The notes under the pieces: model-generated
What the model was told of the DNA's origin: nothing
Databases searched by the model: none
What the model saw: the letters and a program-made list of their open reading frames with translations, nothing else
Shown: positions 53,573-61,626 of the stretch, piece after piece
Layout: every line of letters begins with the position of its first letter
Numbering within the stretch: the stretch's first letter is position 1
Origin: Mesorhizobium loti
GTDB taxonomy: Bacteria; Pseudomonadota; Alphaproteobacteria; Rhizobiales; Rhizobiaceae
Direction: 5' to 3'
NCBI RefSeq assembly: GCF_013170705.1
Contig: NZ_CP033334.1
Span: forward strand, 3,511,501-3,575,500
DNA: 64,000 nucleotides
Position numbers and translations under genes: made by a program

Positions 53573-53638
53573 GAGAAGGCTGCGGAGGTAGATCAAAAAT
53601 ATGGCCACCTCTTCAGCCCACCAGTAGGTAAGAAATGA
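53573..53638 (+). pseudogene. Toxin-tail relic of the first toxin family
   Basis: The frame LEKAAEVDQKYGHLFSPPVG, then KK and TGA (53636-53638) matches the ends of the two toxins (KYGHHFVPPVG, KYGHLFDPPIG). Its stop overlaps the ATG of the next immunity gene, so only the last ~20 codons of a former toxin remain. Confidence 0.6.
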
Positions 53639-54062
53639 AGTATTATTATTTGGAGCCGGAATTTTCGAGCGGACTTGGTGACAATACCATCATGGATACG
53701 GCCGTGCATCCTCCCGCGGTAACCCGTTTGCATTATGAGTTTGATGGTTGGCTGGGGGATAGTATGGTAACGTCGTTCCCGTGCTACATTGTCACTGAGG
53801 ATGTCAAAGAGAAGATTCTCAAGAGTGGCTTTTCCGGCATAGCGTTCGGCAAGGTCGAGGTACCACCTATGAATTGTTCGAAGAAATGCAACCGGACCAG
53901 AAGCTTCCGTCATTCGTATGGCTGAAAGTGAACGGGGATGCCGACGACGATGATTTCAGAATCGCGAAAGACTATCGCCTTGTCTTTTCCGAACGCGTTC
54001 TCGACGCCCTCAGGTCGTTTGGGATCTCCAATGCCTTGATTGAACCTTTTGAAGGGGCTTGA
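53635..54062 (+). pseudogene. Immunity protein, copy 2 (frameshifted)
   Basis: KYYYLEPEFSSGLGDNTIMD to IAFGKVEV from ATG 53635, then a one-base deletion near 53863 shifts the frame, and TYELFEEMQPDQKLPSFVWL, then DDDFRIAKDYRLVFSERVLD continues to 54062. Same family as 52177, preceded by the toxin-tail relic. Confidence 0.7.
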
Positions 54063-54095
54063 TGTCTCAGTCTCGGCGAGTCATGGGGGGCGGCG

Positions 54096-54596
54096 TTGAA
54101 ACGATGGATTGCCATCCTGAGGTCGAAAGCTGTCGAAGCGACAGGGGGACACTCGCCCAACGAGTCGGCAGGATACTATAAAATACGACCGAATGTCGCT
54201 GGTGGGATTGGCGAAAACACCGTTCTCGACCGGAGCGTTCACCCGCCAATCGTAAGCAGGCTCCACTATGTGGTAGAGGGCTGGTTCGGTGATGTGATCG
54301 TTGCGACATTCCCCTGTTTCCTCGTCACCCAGGAAACCCAGCGCGCACTGCAGGGGGTGGGCTTTTCAGGTGCGACGTTCGCCGACGCCGAGGTGACTAT
54401 CTCGGAAGAGTGCCAGGAGGATCAATCCGGGCTGGAACTGCCACCTTTGGTCTGGCTGAAAGTAAATGGGAAGGCCGGCCGCGACGATTTCGGGATCGCA
54501 ATACCTTTCCGCCTCGTCATCTCAAAACGCATTCTCGATTTGTTGGAATCGTTAGGCATTCCGTTTGCGGTGGTCGAGGCTTACGACGGCGAATAG
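54096..54596 (+). CDS. Immunity protein, copy 3 (altered N terminus)
   Basis: The core from about residue 27 (YYKIRPNVAGGIGENTVLD, RLHYVVEGWFGDVIVATFPC, LPPLVWLKVNGKAGRDDFGI) is intact to 54596. The usual ATG at the start of the core is absent; the frame instead opens upstream at TTG 54096 with unrelated residues, so expression is uncertain. Confidence 0.6.
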   Translation: MKRWIAILRSKAVEATGGHSPNESAGYYKIRPNVAGGIGENTVLDRSVHPPIVSRLHYVVEGWFGDVIVATFPCFLVTQETQRALQGVGFSGATFADAEVTISEECQEDQSGLELPPLVWLKVNGKAGRDDFGIAIPFRLVISKRILDLLESLGIPFAVVEAYDGE

Positions 54597-54657
54597 GGAT
54601 GGGATTGCGGGTGACAGTGCATTCATTCTCTGATGCGACCGCTTCTTGGGGTGAATA

Positions 54658-55076
54658 ATGCAGTATTTCTATATCAGACCTGATGTGGCTGGCGGGCTTG
54701 GCAGAAACACTGTTTTGGTGTCCATCCGCCGATTGTGACCAAACTCCACTACGTGGTGGAGGGCTGGACCGGTGATGTGCTCGTTACGACGTTCCCGTGT
54801 TATCTCGTCACCGAAGAAGCCCAGCGTGCATTGCAGCAGATAGGCTTTTCAGGTGCGACGTTCGCTGAAGCCGAAGTGACGACATCCGAAGAGTTTCATG
54901 AATATCAACCTGGGCAGGAGCTTCCACCTTTCGTCTGGTTGAAAGTGAATGGGAAGGCCGGCCGCGACGACTTCGGGATCGCTGCAAACTATCGCCTCGT
55001 CATCTCGAAACGCATTCTCGATTTGCTGGAATCATTAGGAATACCGTTTGCGGTGGTCGAACCCTACGAGCAGTAA
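54658..55076 (+). pseudogene. Immunity protein, copy 4 (small deletion)
   Basis: ATG 54658 gives QYFYIRPDVAGGLGRNTVL, then about 10 bp are missing compared with copies 1 and 3 (the DxxVHP region), shifting frame; VHPPIVTKLHYVVEGWTGDV, then PPFVWLKVNGKAGRDDFGIA runs on to 55076. The last third is nearly identical to copy 3. Confidence 0.7.
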
Positions 55077-55225
55077 CGGAGTCGCGCTGTTGTTGTCGTG
55101 GCGATGCAACGCTAACCGGCCTCTCCAGTGGGGCGACGAGAATTTGTGCACTGCCGCAATGATAGAACTCCGGTTGGGCTCATTGACGGTTCAAGCATAA
55201 GATGGGAATTTTTTCTTATACGCCA

Positions 55226-55313
55226 TTGACCGCGTGAGGGCAGCAATGGTATATTGTTGTCCATGGTGCTGATTTGCGCCAACGACCCGCCCCTGAGGCG
55301 GGTTTTGTTTTTG
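55226..55313 (+). ncRNA. Candidate sRNA / leaderless micro-ORF unit, copy C
   Basis: TTGACC (55226-55231), 18 bp, TATATT (55250-55255), predicted start near 55262; ATGGTGCTGATTTGCGCCAA, hairpin CCCGCC-CCTGA-GGCGGG (55286-55302), TTTTGTTTTTG. Nearly identical to copy B over the RNA and the upstream GGAATTTTTTC and GTGAGGGCAG strings. Confidence 0.65.
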
Positions 55314-55369
55314 TGCGATGGTTGGCGCGGCCGCGACGATCGCGAAGCAACGCGGCGCCGCTGCATCGT

Positions 55370-55465
55370 CGCGACGCCTTGATGTCTCGGAATGGATTGC
55401 CTGGGCTGCGGAGCAGCTGCAGGGGTCTGCGTCGCTTGCTCCTTGCTCCGCCCTGAAATGACGAA
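55370..55465. repeat. Class II repeat (single arm)
   Basis: GATGTCTCGGAATGGATTGC, CTGGGCTGCGGAGCAGCTGC and CTTGCTCCTTGCTCCGCCCT resemble the right arm at 49320-49410 and the 7849-7903 arm. The stretch 55077-55529 otherwise contains only sRNA copy C. Confidence 0.45.
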
Positions 55466-55529
55466 GCTGCGATCGCCGGCGCTTCCTTCGCTGACGATGG
55501 CTTCGCTTCCGACCGACGAAAGTCCATGC

Positions 55530-56099
55530 ATGACGATCCGTATCATCCCCGCAACCCTGCGTGACCTCTCCTACATCGCTGCGAACCTGCGCCCCGAGGA
55601 CCGCGCCGAGATCGACTGCCAGCTCGACCACTGGTCGCCGGCGCTGCTGGCACTGACGGCGCTGCAGGGGTTTGCCTATGTCGCCGAGCTCGACGGCAAT
55701 CCGGAGGCGGGGTTTGGCGCGGCCGAGCAGCGGAGCGGGCTGTGGATCGCCTGGAGCTGGGGCACGCGCCGCATGCGGCGCTGCGTGCCCGGGATCACCG
55801 AATTCTTTCATGCCGTGCTTGGACCTCAGGTCGCGGCACGCGAGGCCTGGCGGGTCGAGGCCCGGGCCCTGGCCGCCAATCATCTGGCGCTGCGCTGGCT
55901 TGGCCGGCTGGGCGCCACGCAACGCTGCCTGCTGCCGGGCTACGGCAGGAATGGCGAAGATTTCTTCCTCTACGACTGGACAAGAGAAGGCTGGAACCAT
56001 GTGTCTGTTTCAAAAACCACCGGAACTGAAGCCGCTGCCGCCGGCGCCGACCGCCGAGGACAAGGACGTGCAGGCGCGCGAAGCGGCATTGCGGGCTGA
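55530..56099 (+). CDS. Phage acetyltransferase-like protein (DUF2833/gp13-like)
   Basis: 189 aa from ATG 55530. TIRIIPATLRDLSYIAANLR, FAYVAELDGNPEAGFGAAEQ, NHLALRWLGRLGATQRCLLP and the EDFFLYDWTREGW ending are the GNAT-like fold of podovirus internal proteins encoded near the portal. The last ~35 residues overlap the next gene and may be a read-through after a lost stop. Confidence 0.7.
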   Translation: MTIRIIPATLRDLSYIAANLRPEDRAEIDCQLDHWSPALLALTALQGFAYVAELDGNPEAGFGAAEQRSGLWIAWSWGTRRMRRCVPGITEFFHAVLGPQVAAREAWRVEARALAANHLALRWLGRLGATQRCLLPGYGRNGEDFFLYDWTREGWNHVSVSKTTGTEAAAAGADRRGQGRAGARSGIAG

Positions 56100-56193
56100 G
56101 CTCGAACAGCGCCAGGGCACTGCCAGCACGATCAAGACCGACCTCGCGCCGGCGAGCCTCACCGGCCAGCGCCGCGTGCTCCTGGGGCTTTGA
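55999..56193 (+). CDS. Small prophage protein
   Basis: 64 aa (CLFQKPPELKPLPPAPTAED, EAALRAELEQRQGTASTIKT). Pro-rich start then a helical Lys/Glu stretch, as in small proteins placed between acetyltransferase and portal in rhizobial podoviruses. Function unknown. Confidence 0.6.
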   Translation: MCLFQKPPELKPLPPAPTAEDKDVQAREAALRAELEQRQGTASTIKTDLAPASLTGQRRVLLGL

Positions 56194-56195
56194 CC

Positions 56196-56285
56196 ATGAC
56201 CGCGATGAAGCGAAGCTTTCGCAAACGCGTGCTGGATTGGTGGTACTGGCGCCGGCATGCACGGCTGGTGAAGAAGCGGGGGTAA
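56196..56285 (+). CDS. Basic Trp-rich micro-protein
   Basis: 29 aa, starting 3 nt after the previous stop: RSFRKRVLDWWYWRRHARLV, then KKRG. Probably a phage micro-protein; weakly supported. Confidence 0.4.
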   Translation: MTAMKRSFRKRVLDWWYWRRHARLVKKRG

Positions 56286-56500
56286 TCTCCCCCCTCGAGG
56301 GGGGAGATCAGCAGCTTGGCCGCCGCTCTCACTTCACCCCCTCTTGGCGAACGCCCAGACCATCAGCGGGTATTCCTCGTCATTGCTCAAGTCGCGCCGG
56401 CATCCTCAGGACAGGCGGGCCTGACGCAGGGGTTGGTGCTCTACGGCGCCCCCCTCCTGCCGGCCATCTCCCCCACAAGTGGGGAGATCGGCAGCTTCGG
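56284..56500. repeat. Class I intergenic repeats
   Basis: ATCTCCCCCCTCGAGGGGGGAGAT (56287-56310) and ATCTCCCCCACAAGTGGGGAGAT (56467-56489) are two CTCCCC/GGGGAG palindromes about 160 bp apart inside the prophage, followed by CAGCAGCTTGG and CGGCAGCTTCGGCG. No gene in 56286-56543. Confidence 0.65.
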
Positions 56501-56543
56501 CGCCGCGCGCCCCATCAATCCCTTCCTTCCCAGTGAGATCCCC

Positions 56544-58319
56544 ATGACCGATTCCCGCGCCCGCGATATCCTGTCCCGTCAGTCCGAGCTCGAGAGCGAG
56601 CGCAGCCAGTATGAGGCCGTGTGGGAGCAGGTGGCGGAGTTCTGCGACCCCGACGCGCCCGATGTCTGGAACGGGCGCCGAAGCGCCGGGCCGGACTCCC
56701 AGGCCGAGAGGCAGGAACGGCGGGGTAGCCGCGTCTACGCCAACACCATCAACTCGGCCGCCAACCGGCTCGCCGCGGGCTTGGAAAGCCTGATCATCCC
56801 GCAGTCGGAAAAATGGCACGGGCTGTCGACGGCGGCGATGAACGACGAGGAGACCGACGAGGAGAAGGAGTGGGCGGAGGCGCTGCGCGATTTCCTGTTC
56901 TCGCTGCGCTACTCCGCCAATTCGAATTTCGTGCCGGCCACGCAAGCCTGCCTGCGCAATGTCGTGCGCTACGGCCCGGCCTATCTCTATGCCGAGGAAG
57001 GGTTCGGCAACACGCTGATCCACTATGCCTCGATCCCCGTGGTCGAGGGCTATCTCAGCCGCAACCGTTGGGGCCAGGTCGATATCTTCCATCGCCGTTA
57101 CGAGCGCACGGCGCGGCAGGCGGCGCAGCTGCTCGGCTATGAAAAACTGCCGGCGCGTATCAAGGTGCTGGTCGACGATCCGGTCAAATGCGAGGAAAAG
57201 ATCTCGCTGGTCCAGTGCATCCAGCCGCGCGACGAGCGCAGGATGTACCGGCTGGGCGATCAGTACCAGTATCTCGACACGGCGTTTGCCTCCTACCACG
57301 TGATCGAGGATGAGGAGGAGATCGTCAGGGAAAGCGGGTTCCGTACCTTCCCGGTGTCGACCTTCAACTGGCGCCGCTACGAAGGCGACCCCTATGGCAT
57401 CTCGCCCGCCATCGAGGCGCTGACCACGGTGCGCGAGGAGAACGCGGTGCGCCGCTCTGGGCTCCGCGCGTTGCAGCAGATCACCGATCCGGCCACCGCT
57501 TCGAAGGCCAGGCTCGACTATGTGCCGGTGCTCAATCCCGGCGAGAATTATCCCGGGCTGATCGACGACAATGGCCGGCCGCTGATCGTGCCCATCACCA
57601 CCGGGCAGAACCCGACCTATGCCTTCAACTACGCGCAGAGCCGCGCCGACGAGATCCGCGACATGATGTTCGTCAACCTGTTCCAGACGCTGGTGCAGAA
57701 CCCGCAGATGACGGCGACCGAAGCGCTGATCCGGCAGGAAGAGAAGGGCGCGCTGCTCGGGCCTTCCGGCTCGATCATCCAGGCGGGCTTCGCCACCAAT
57801 CTCGACCGCGAGCTCGGCATTCTCGTCGACAAGGGGCTTTACGACGAAGACAGCCGCTTCGTGCCCCCGGAAAGCCTGGCCGGCAAGACGGTGCGGCCGA
57901 CCTTCACCGGTCCGCTCGACGTGCTCAGGCGCTCGGCCGAGGCGCGCGACACCATCCAGGTGGTGACGACCGCCATGCAGATGGCGCAGTTCGATCCGGG
58001 CGTCATGGACAATATCGACAGCGACGAGGCGATCAAGATCGTGCAGAGCGCCGGCCGCAGCCCGCAGCGCATTTTTCGCCGCAAGGAAGAGGTCGACGGC
58101 ATGCGCGATGCGCGTGCCAAGGCCCAGCAAGCGCAGGCCGGCATGGCGGCGATCGCCAGCGCCGGCAAGGCGGCCAAGGATGCGGTGCCGGCGGCGGTGC
58201 AGGCGCGCGACAGCGGCCTGCTCGACGGCCTGCAAGGCATGCTGCAGGGCGCGGGTGGCGGGCAGGGCGCCGGCCAAGGCACACCGGGCGGCCAGGCGCC
58301 GGCGGGAGGCGGCGCATGA
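56544..58319 (+). CDS. T7-type head-to-tail connector (portal) protein
   Basis: 591 aa from ATG 56544. SQYEAVWEQVAEFCDPDAPD, AANRLAAGLESLIIPQSEKW, FPVSTFNWRRYEGDPYGISP and MTATEALIRQEEKGALLGPS are typical of the podovirus head-tail connecting protein family. The C-terminal ~70 residues are Gln/Gly-rich. Dodecameric ring through which DNA is packaged. No lesions, in contrast with the terminase. Confidence 0.9.
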   Translation: MTDSRARDILSRQSELESERSQYEAVWEQVAEFCDPDAPDVWNGRRSAGPDSQAERQERRGSRVYANTINSAANRLAAGLESLIIPQSEKWHGLSTAAMNDEETDEEKEWAEALRDFLFSLRYSANSNFVPATQACLRNVVRYGPAYLYAEEGFGNTLIHYASIPVVEGYLSRNRWGQVDIFHRRYERTARQAAQLLGYEKLPARIKVLVDDPVKCEEKISLVQCIQPRDERRMYRLGDQYQYLDTAFASYHVIEDEEEIVRESGFRTFPVSTFNWRRYEGDPYGISPAIEALTTVREENAVRRSGLRALQQITDPATASKARLDYVPVLNPGENYPGLIDDNGRPLIVPITTGQNPTYAFNYAQSRADEIRDMMFVNLFQTLVQNPQMTATEALIRQEEKGALLGPSGSIIQAGFATNLDRELGILVDKGLYDEDSRFVPPESLAGKTVRPTFTGPLDVLRRSAEARDTIQVVTTAMQMAQFDPGVMDNIDSDEAIKIVQSAGRSPQRIFRRKEEVDGMRDARAKAQQAQAGMAAIASAGKAAKDAVPAAVQARDSGLLDGLQGMLQGAGGGQGAGQGTPGGQAPAGGGA

Positions 58320-58636
58320 GCGGCAAACGCTTCGCCCGCGCCGGCCAGGCCGGCGGGCCGGCCAAAGCGCGAGACGCGCTGACCAAGGCCTATCTGCGCG
58401 TGTTCTCCGGCGAGGATGGCGAGATGGTGCTGGCCGACCTCGCGGCGACCGTCGGCTACTACAGGCGGCCGTCCTATGGCGAATGGATGGCGCGGACCCG
58501 GACGCCCGAAGGCTTCGAACTGCACAGCGCGCTCAGCAATGCGCGCGCCGAAGTGGTGCAGCACATTATGGGATTTCTGACGCTCGACGAGACGCAGCTG
58601 GCGGCGCTGGAAAAGGCGGCGCGGGCGGAGGGGTAG
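58316..58636 (+). CDS. Bbp19-like phage protein
   Basis: 106 aa, ATGA overlap with the portal gene. AYLRVFSGEDGEMVLADLAA, then RRPSYGEWMARTRTPEGFEL resembles the Bbp19 family found beside portals in podoviruses. Role unknown. Confidence 0.6.
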   Translation: MSGKRFARAGQAGGPAKARDALTKAYLRVFSGEDGEMVLADLAATVGYYRRPSYGEWMARTRTPEGFELHSALSNARAEVVQHIMGFLTLDETQLAALEKAARAEG

Positions 58637-58649
58637 GAGCGAGGCGGTG

Positions 58650-58935
58650 AAGCCGCCAATCTCCCCCTTGTGGGGGAGATGCCCGGCAGGGCAGAGGGGG
58701 GCGCTGTCCCACCGACTTTGCCGCGACCGTCGCACGGCGATCAACTGACGAGCAGTCGCTCAAGCTTGGCCGTAGGCGGCAAAGGCATGGGCATGTTCAA
58801 AGTTTGGCGACAACAGAAGTAGGCGCTCTACGGCGCCCCCCTCTGTCCTGCCGGACATTCGTCATTTGGAAAGCCAAGCAATTGGCTTTCCATCCGCTTC
58901 GCGGACCACTCCTCAACCCCCACGAGGGGGGAGAT
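58650..58935. repeat. Class I intergenic repeats
   Basis: CCAATCTCCCCCTTGTGGGG, then GAGATGCCCGGCAGGGCAGA (58659-58698), and AAGCCAAGCAATTGGCTTTC (58872) with CCCACGAGGGGGGAGAT (58919). No gene supported in 58637-58999. Confidence 0.65.
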
Positions 58936-58999
58936 TGGCTATTTCGGCGTGGCGCGATGCGGCGGACGACGACGGCCCGCGCTGCTCCGGATTTTTCCA

Positions 59000-59257
59000 A
59001 AACATCGATCCGACAACCCCCGCGAACGCAGCAGCGTCCGCGCGATCCGGCCGTGCCGTGATCGCCGGCGCGGCGCGTCCTTTGTCTAGAGCCATTCGAG
59101 CAGGAAGCCGCCAATGGTCCACGTCATCCCGCTCTCCATTGTCCGGCGCCGGCTCGATACCGGCAGCACGCCGCAATATCCCCAGGGATCGCCGATCGGC
59201 GGCGCCATGCAGGGTTTTGGCGAACATCTTTCCGCTGTCGCCGAGCGCTACCAGCAG
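59000..59257 (+). repeat. Duplicated segment, copy 2 (carrier gene 5' end)
   Basis: Near-identical to 49466-49722, including ATG 59114 and MVHVIPLSIVRRRLDTGSTP. It is joined at 59258 to the equivalent of 51171, deleting 1448 bp of the carrier; since 1448 is not a multiple of 3 the short N-terminal frame ends at 59341. Confidence 0.9.
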
Positions 59258-59280
59258 AGCCGGGCCTTTCGGCGGGCGAG

Positions 59281-60114
59281 GTGTTTCGGGAGGACGCCAA
59301 AGCCCTTGGCAAGGTCGCTGCGAATGCCGGGATTGCCGTAGCCAACGTAAATGATTGGTTTGCCTATGGCATGTCCGGAGGAACGATCAGCCCTCCCGAT
59401 TACAAGCACGCCTACTACGAGCCTTCGAACAATGTCGAGAAGCTGATGATGCGTCAGGGGACTGACGCATTGGGCTGGGCGATACCGGGGCCTGGGGTTG
59501 GCCGAGCTGTCGAGAGCGCAATACCGCGCGCGATTGAGTCGACGAGTGCTAGCGCGGCGGAGCGTGCCGAAGGCTTCATCGCCAACAGGCGGCCCGGCGA
59601 GTTAGCTGAGGAAGGAGAGGCACTCGTTGGCGGTGTGGACATCGAAACGCTCCGTTACCAGCAAGGGCTGGCTAGATTCGCGTTCCAACCGGTCCCCAAA
59701 TCCAAACGAGCACTTGACAATGCGATGCTGGGGGCAATGCTGGCTAGGGATCAGGCACGAGTCAAATATGATGGGGCAACAGTAGGGTGGGAGCCCTCAA
59801 AAGACTATCGTGCAATATTCTTCGGTCGAAATCCTAATCTGAAACCCAGCGACTATGTGGTTCACCATGGAGGCGAGCGGCAGATCTTAGATCGATATCC
59901 AGGTTTGTTTTCTGAGGAAGAATTAAATTCAATCGAGAATTTACGGGGGATACACAAGACAATTGATGTAAATTTACACAAAAAAGTTATTAGGGCAGAA
60001 TGGGACGATTTCTTCAGGAAGCATGCAAGTGCGACGCGTCGAGAAATTTTTGAAAAAATAACTGAAATTGATAGAAAGTATGGTCATCTTTTTGATCCAC
60101 CGATAGGTGAGTGA
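59281..60114 (+). CDS. Orphan toxin cassette: carrier C-terminal segment plus second HNH-like nuclease domain
   Basis: 277 codons open from GTG 59281. FREDAKALGKVAANAGIAVA to NVEKLMMRQG is near-identical to the first carrier (51171-51375), with the intact GGGG run that copy 1 lost, then TDALGWAIPGPGVGRAVE and a divergent toxin: YVVHHGGERQILDRYPGLFS, NSIENLRGIHKTIDVNLHKK and IDRKYGHLFDPPIG. AT-rich from ~59700. No obvious own promoter, so probably a silent cassette. Its stop overlaps the immunity start. Confidence 0.75.
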   Translation: MFREDAKALGKVAANAGIAVANVNDWFAYGMSGGTISPPDYKHAYYEPSNNVEKLMMRQGTDALGWAIPGPGVGRAVESAIPRAIESTSASAAERAEGFIANRRPGELAEEGEALVGGVDIETLRYQQGLARFAFQPVPKSKRALDNAMLGAMLARDQARVKYDGATVGWEPSKDYRAIFFGRNPNLKPSDYVVHHGGERQILDRYPGLFSEEELNSIENLRGIHKTIDVNLHKKVIRAEWDDFFRKHASATRREIFEKITEIDRKYGHLFDPPIGE

Positions 60115-60542
60115 TGGAATATTTTTACATAAACCCCGATGTCGCAGGTGGAATAGGTCGTGGCACCATCATGGACACAAGCGTTCATCCCCCTGTTGTA
60201 AGCAAACTCATCTACCAGATGGAAGGATGGTTCGGCGATGTTATCATAACCACCTTCCCGTGCTTTCTGGTCGTGTCTGAAGTCAAACAGGCCTTGCAGA
60301 ATATCGGCTTTTCGGGTGCGAGCTTCGCTCATGCCGAAATCACGAAGTCAGATGACTTTCTGGAACTGCAACCCAACGTAGAACTCCCGCAGTTCGTATG
60401 GTTGAAAGTGAATGGAAAGGCAGGTCATGATGATTTCGGCATTGCTCGCGATCTGCGTCTGGTCATATCGGGGCGTGTACTAGATATACTCGAGGACTTT
60501 GGTATTCCATCCGCAACAGTCGAGCCCTACGACGGCCGGTAG
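60114..60542 (+). CDS. Immunity protein, copy 5 (cognate to second toxin)
   Basis: 142 aa from ATG 60114. EYFYINPDVAGGIGRGTIMD, KLIYQMEGWFGDVIITTFPC and LPQFVWLKVNGKAGHDDFGI are the same family as 52177, intact and AT-rich like its toxin. It overlaps the toxin stop by 1 nt. Confidence 0.8.
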   Translation: MEYFYINPDVAGGIGRGTIMDTSVHPPVVSKLIYQMEGWFGDVIITTFPCFLVVSEVKQALQNIGFSGASFAHAEITKSDDFLELQPNVELPQFVWLKVNGKAGHDDFGIARDLRLVISGRVLDILEDFGIPSATVEPYDGR

Positions 60543-60547
60543 GCAGT

Positions 60548-60854
60548 TTAGTTCGCGCCGAAGTTGATTGCGCTTTCGGCTCGAGTATCGGAGGGAGTGG
60601 CGACGACTTTGATTAGGAACGTGTGGGCATCACGCTGAAGAGTGCGTTGGCCGCTGCTCTCAGACTCGATGATGGCAGCCGATCTTTGATCGGCCTCAGA
60701 TCCGTAACGCCATCGGGGTCGCCCGTTGATGCGATTGTCGACGGCGGCGCCCGGCAAGACTAGGCAAACCGCTGATCTGGCCAATGTTGATAGCTTCCTT
60801 GGCCTGTGCGGAGACCGAAAAGGCAACCAGCAGTGAGGCTGTCAGAAGTCGCAT
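60548..60854 (-). pseudogene. Exported hypothetical protein, frameshifted
   Basis: ATG 60854 with AAGGGGGTGAC upstream begins a signal peptide (RLLTASLLVAFSVSAQA) and KEAINIGQISGLP; that frame ends soon after, while the other frame (SAAIIESESSGQRTLQRDAH, then FLIKVVATPSDTRAESAINF) runs to 60548. A frameshift near 60755-60765 would join them. Confidence 0.5.
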
Positions 60855-60934
60855 CGTCACCCCCTTGGAGAGGAGACGATAGCGGCGAACTGCTCCGGGG
60901 ATAAGGGCAGCGCCAGCTTTTCAGACCTTGGCGC

Positions 60935-60985
60935 CGCCCCTCATCCGCCCTTCGGGCACCTTCTCCCCGTGGAACGGGGAAAGGA
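60935..60985. repeat. Class I repeat fragment
   Basis: CCTCATCCGCCCTTCGGGCA, then CCTTCTCCCCGTGGAACGGGGA: rhizobial-type palindromic unit 3' of the lipoprotein gene. Confidence 0.5.
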
Positions 60986-60994
60986 AGCTAAGGA

Positions 60995-61312
60995 TCAATA
61001 GTTGCCGTTGTAGTAGCGGTCGTCGCAGGGCGCGGTATAGATGCGGCCGTAGCGGTCCTGGTAGCGGCAGAGTTGGTCGCCGCGGCGTTGCGGCGTGGTG
61101 GCCGAGCCGACGACGGCGCCGAGCAGGGCGCCGCTGGCGGCGCCGATGACCGTGCTCTTGGTGTTGCCGCCGATCGCCTGGCCGACGAGAGCGCCGCCGG
61201 CGCCGCCGAGCAAGGCGCCCGTGGTGGCACGCTGCTGGCCTTCGGTTTGCGTCTCGCAGCCCGCAAGTGCCGCGGTCATGAGGACGGCCAAAATCGCTTT
61301 CTTGATGATCAT
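60995..61312 (-). CDS. Glycine-zipper lipoprotein (17 kDa antigen-like)
   Basis: 105 aa from ATG 61312. Lipobox in LMTAALAGCETQ. A glycine-zipper stretch (GALLGGAGGALVGQAIGG, STVIGAASGALLGAVVGS) is followed by a Tyr/Cys C terminus (LCRYQDRYGRIYTAPCDDRY). Outer-membrane lipoprotein; a host-type gene within the prophage region. Confidence 0.85.
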   Translation of the reverse strand: MIIKKAILAVLMTAALAGCETQTEGQQRATTGALLGGAGGALVGQAIGGNTKSTVIGAASGALLGAVVGSATTPQRRGDQLCRYQDRYGRIYTAPCDDRYYNGNY

Positions 61313-61626
61313 CTGAAGAACCTGCTTTTGAGGCCACGCGGGCCGATGCCCAGCCAAGTGCGGTCGCATTGCGGCGGAACGGCGGCGCGCTTTCTCACGA
61401 AGTGAGTCATGGTTTCTCGGGCGTTGATAGACCTCGGCTTCGAAAACAGGCCTTTCGAACAATGCGATAGCGCCAGTCCTTGTCAAGATGATTCAGTTTT
61501 GGCGGCTCGCCCCGGCTTAAGCCGGCCCTCCGCTATCGCTCTCCAGTCCTTCGTCATTCGGAGAGACAGCCAATTGGCCTCCGCGCGCGGCGCACACCAT
61601 TCCTCACCCAACCATGGAGACATGAA
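61313..61626. other. Intergenic region
   Basis: About 314 bp. The right part (TCCTTCGTCATTCGGAGAGA, CAGCCAATTGGCCTCCG, CACCATTCCTCACCC) is a relative of the repeat at 58860-58920. No gene or RNA supported. Confidence 0.4.

Noticed and set aside
52690..54620. 12-bp inverted strings TGCACTGTCACC and GGTGACAGTGCA flanking the immunity array
   Set aside because: Too short and too far apart to call a mobile-element boundary; recorded only.
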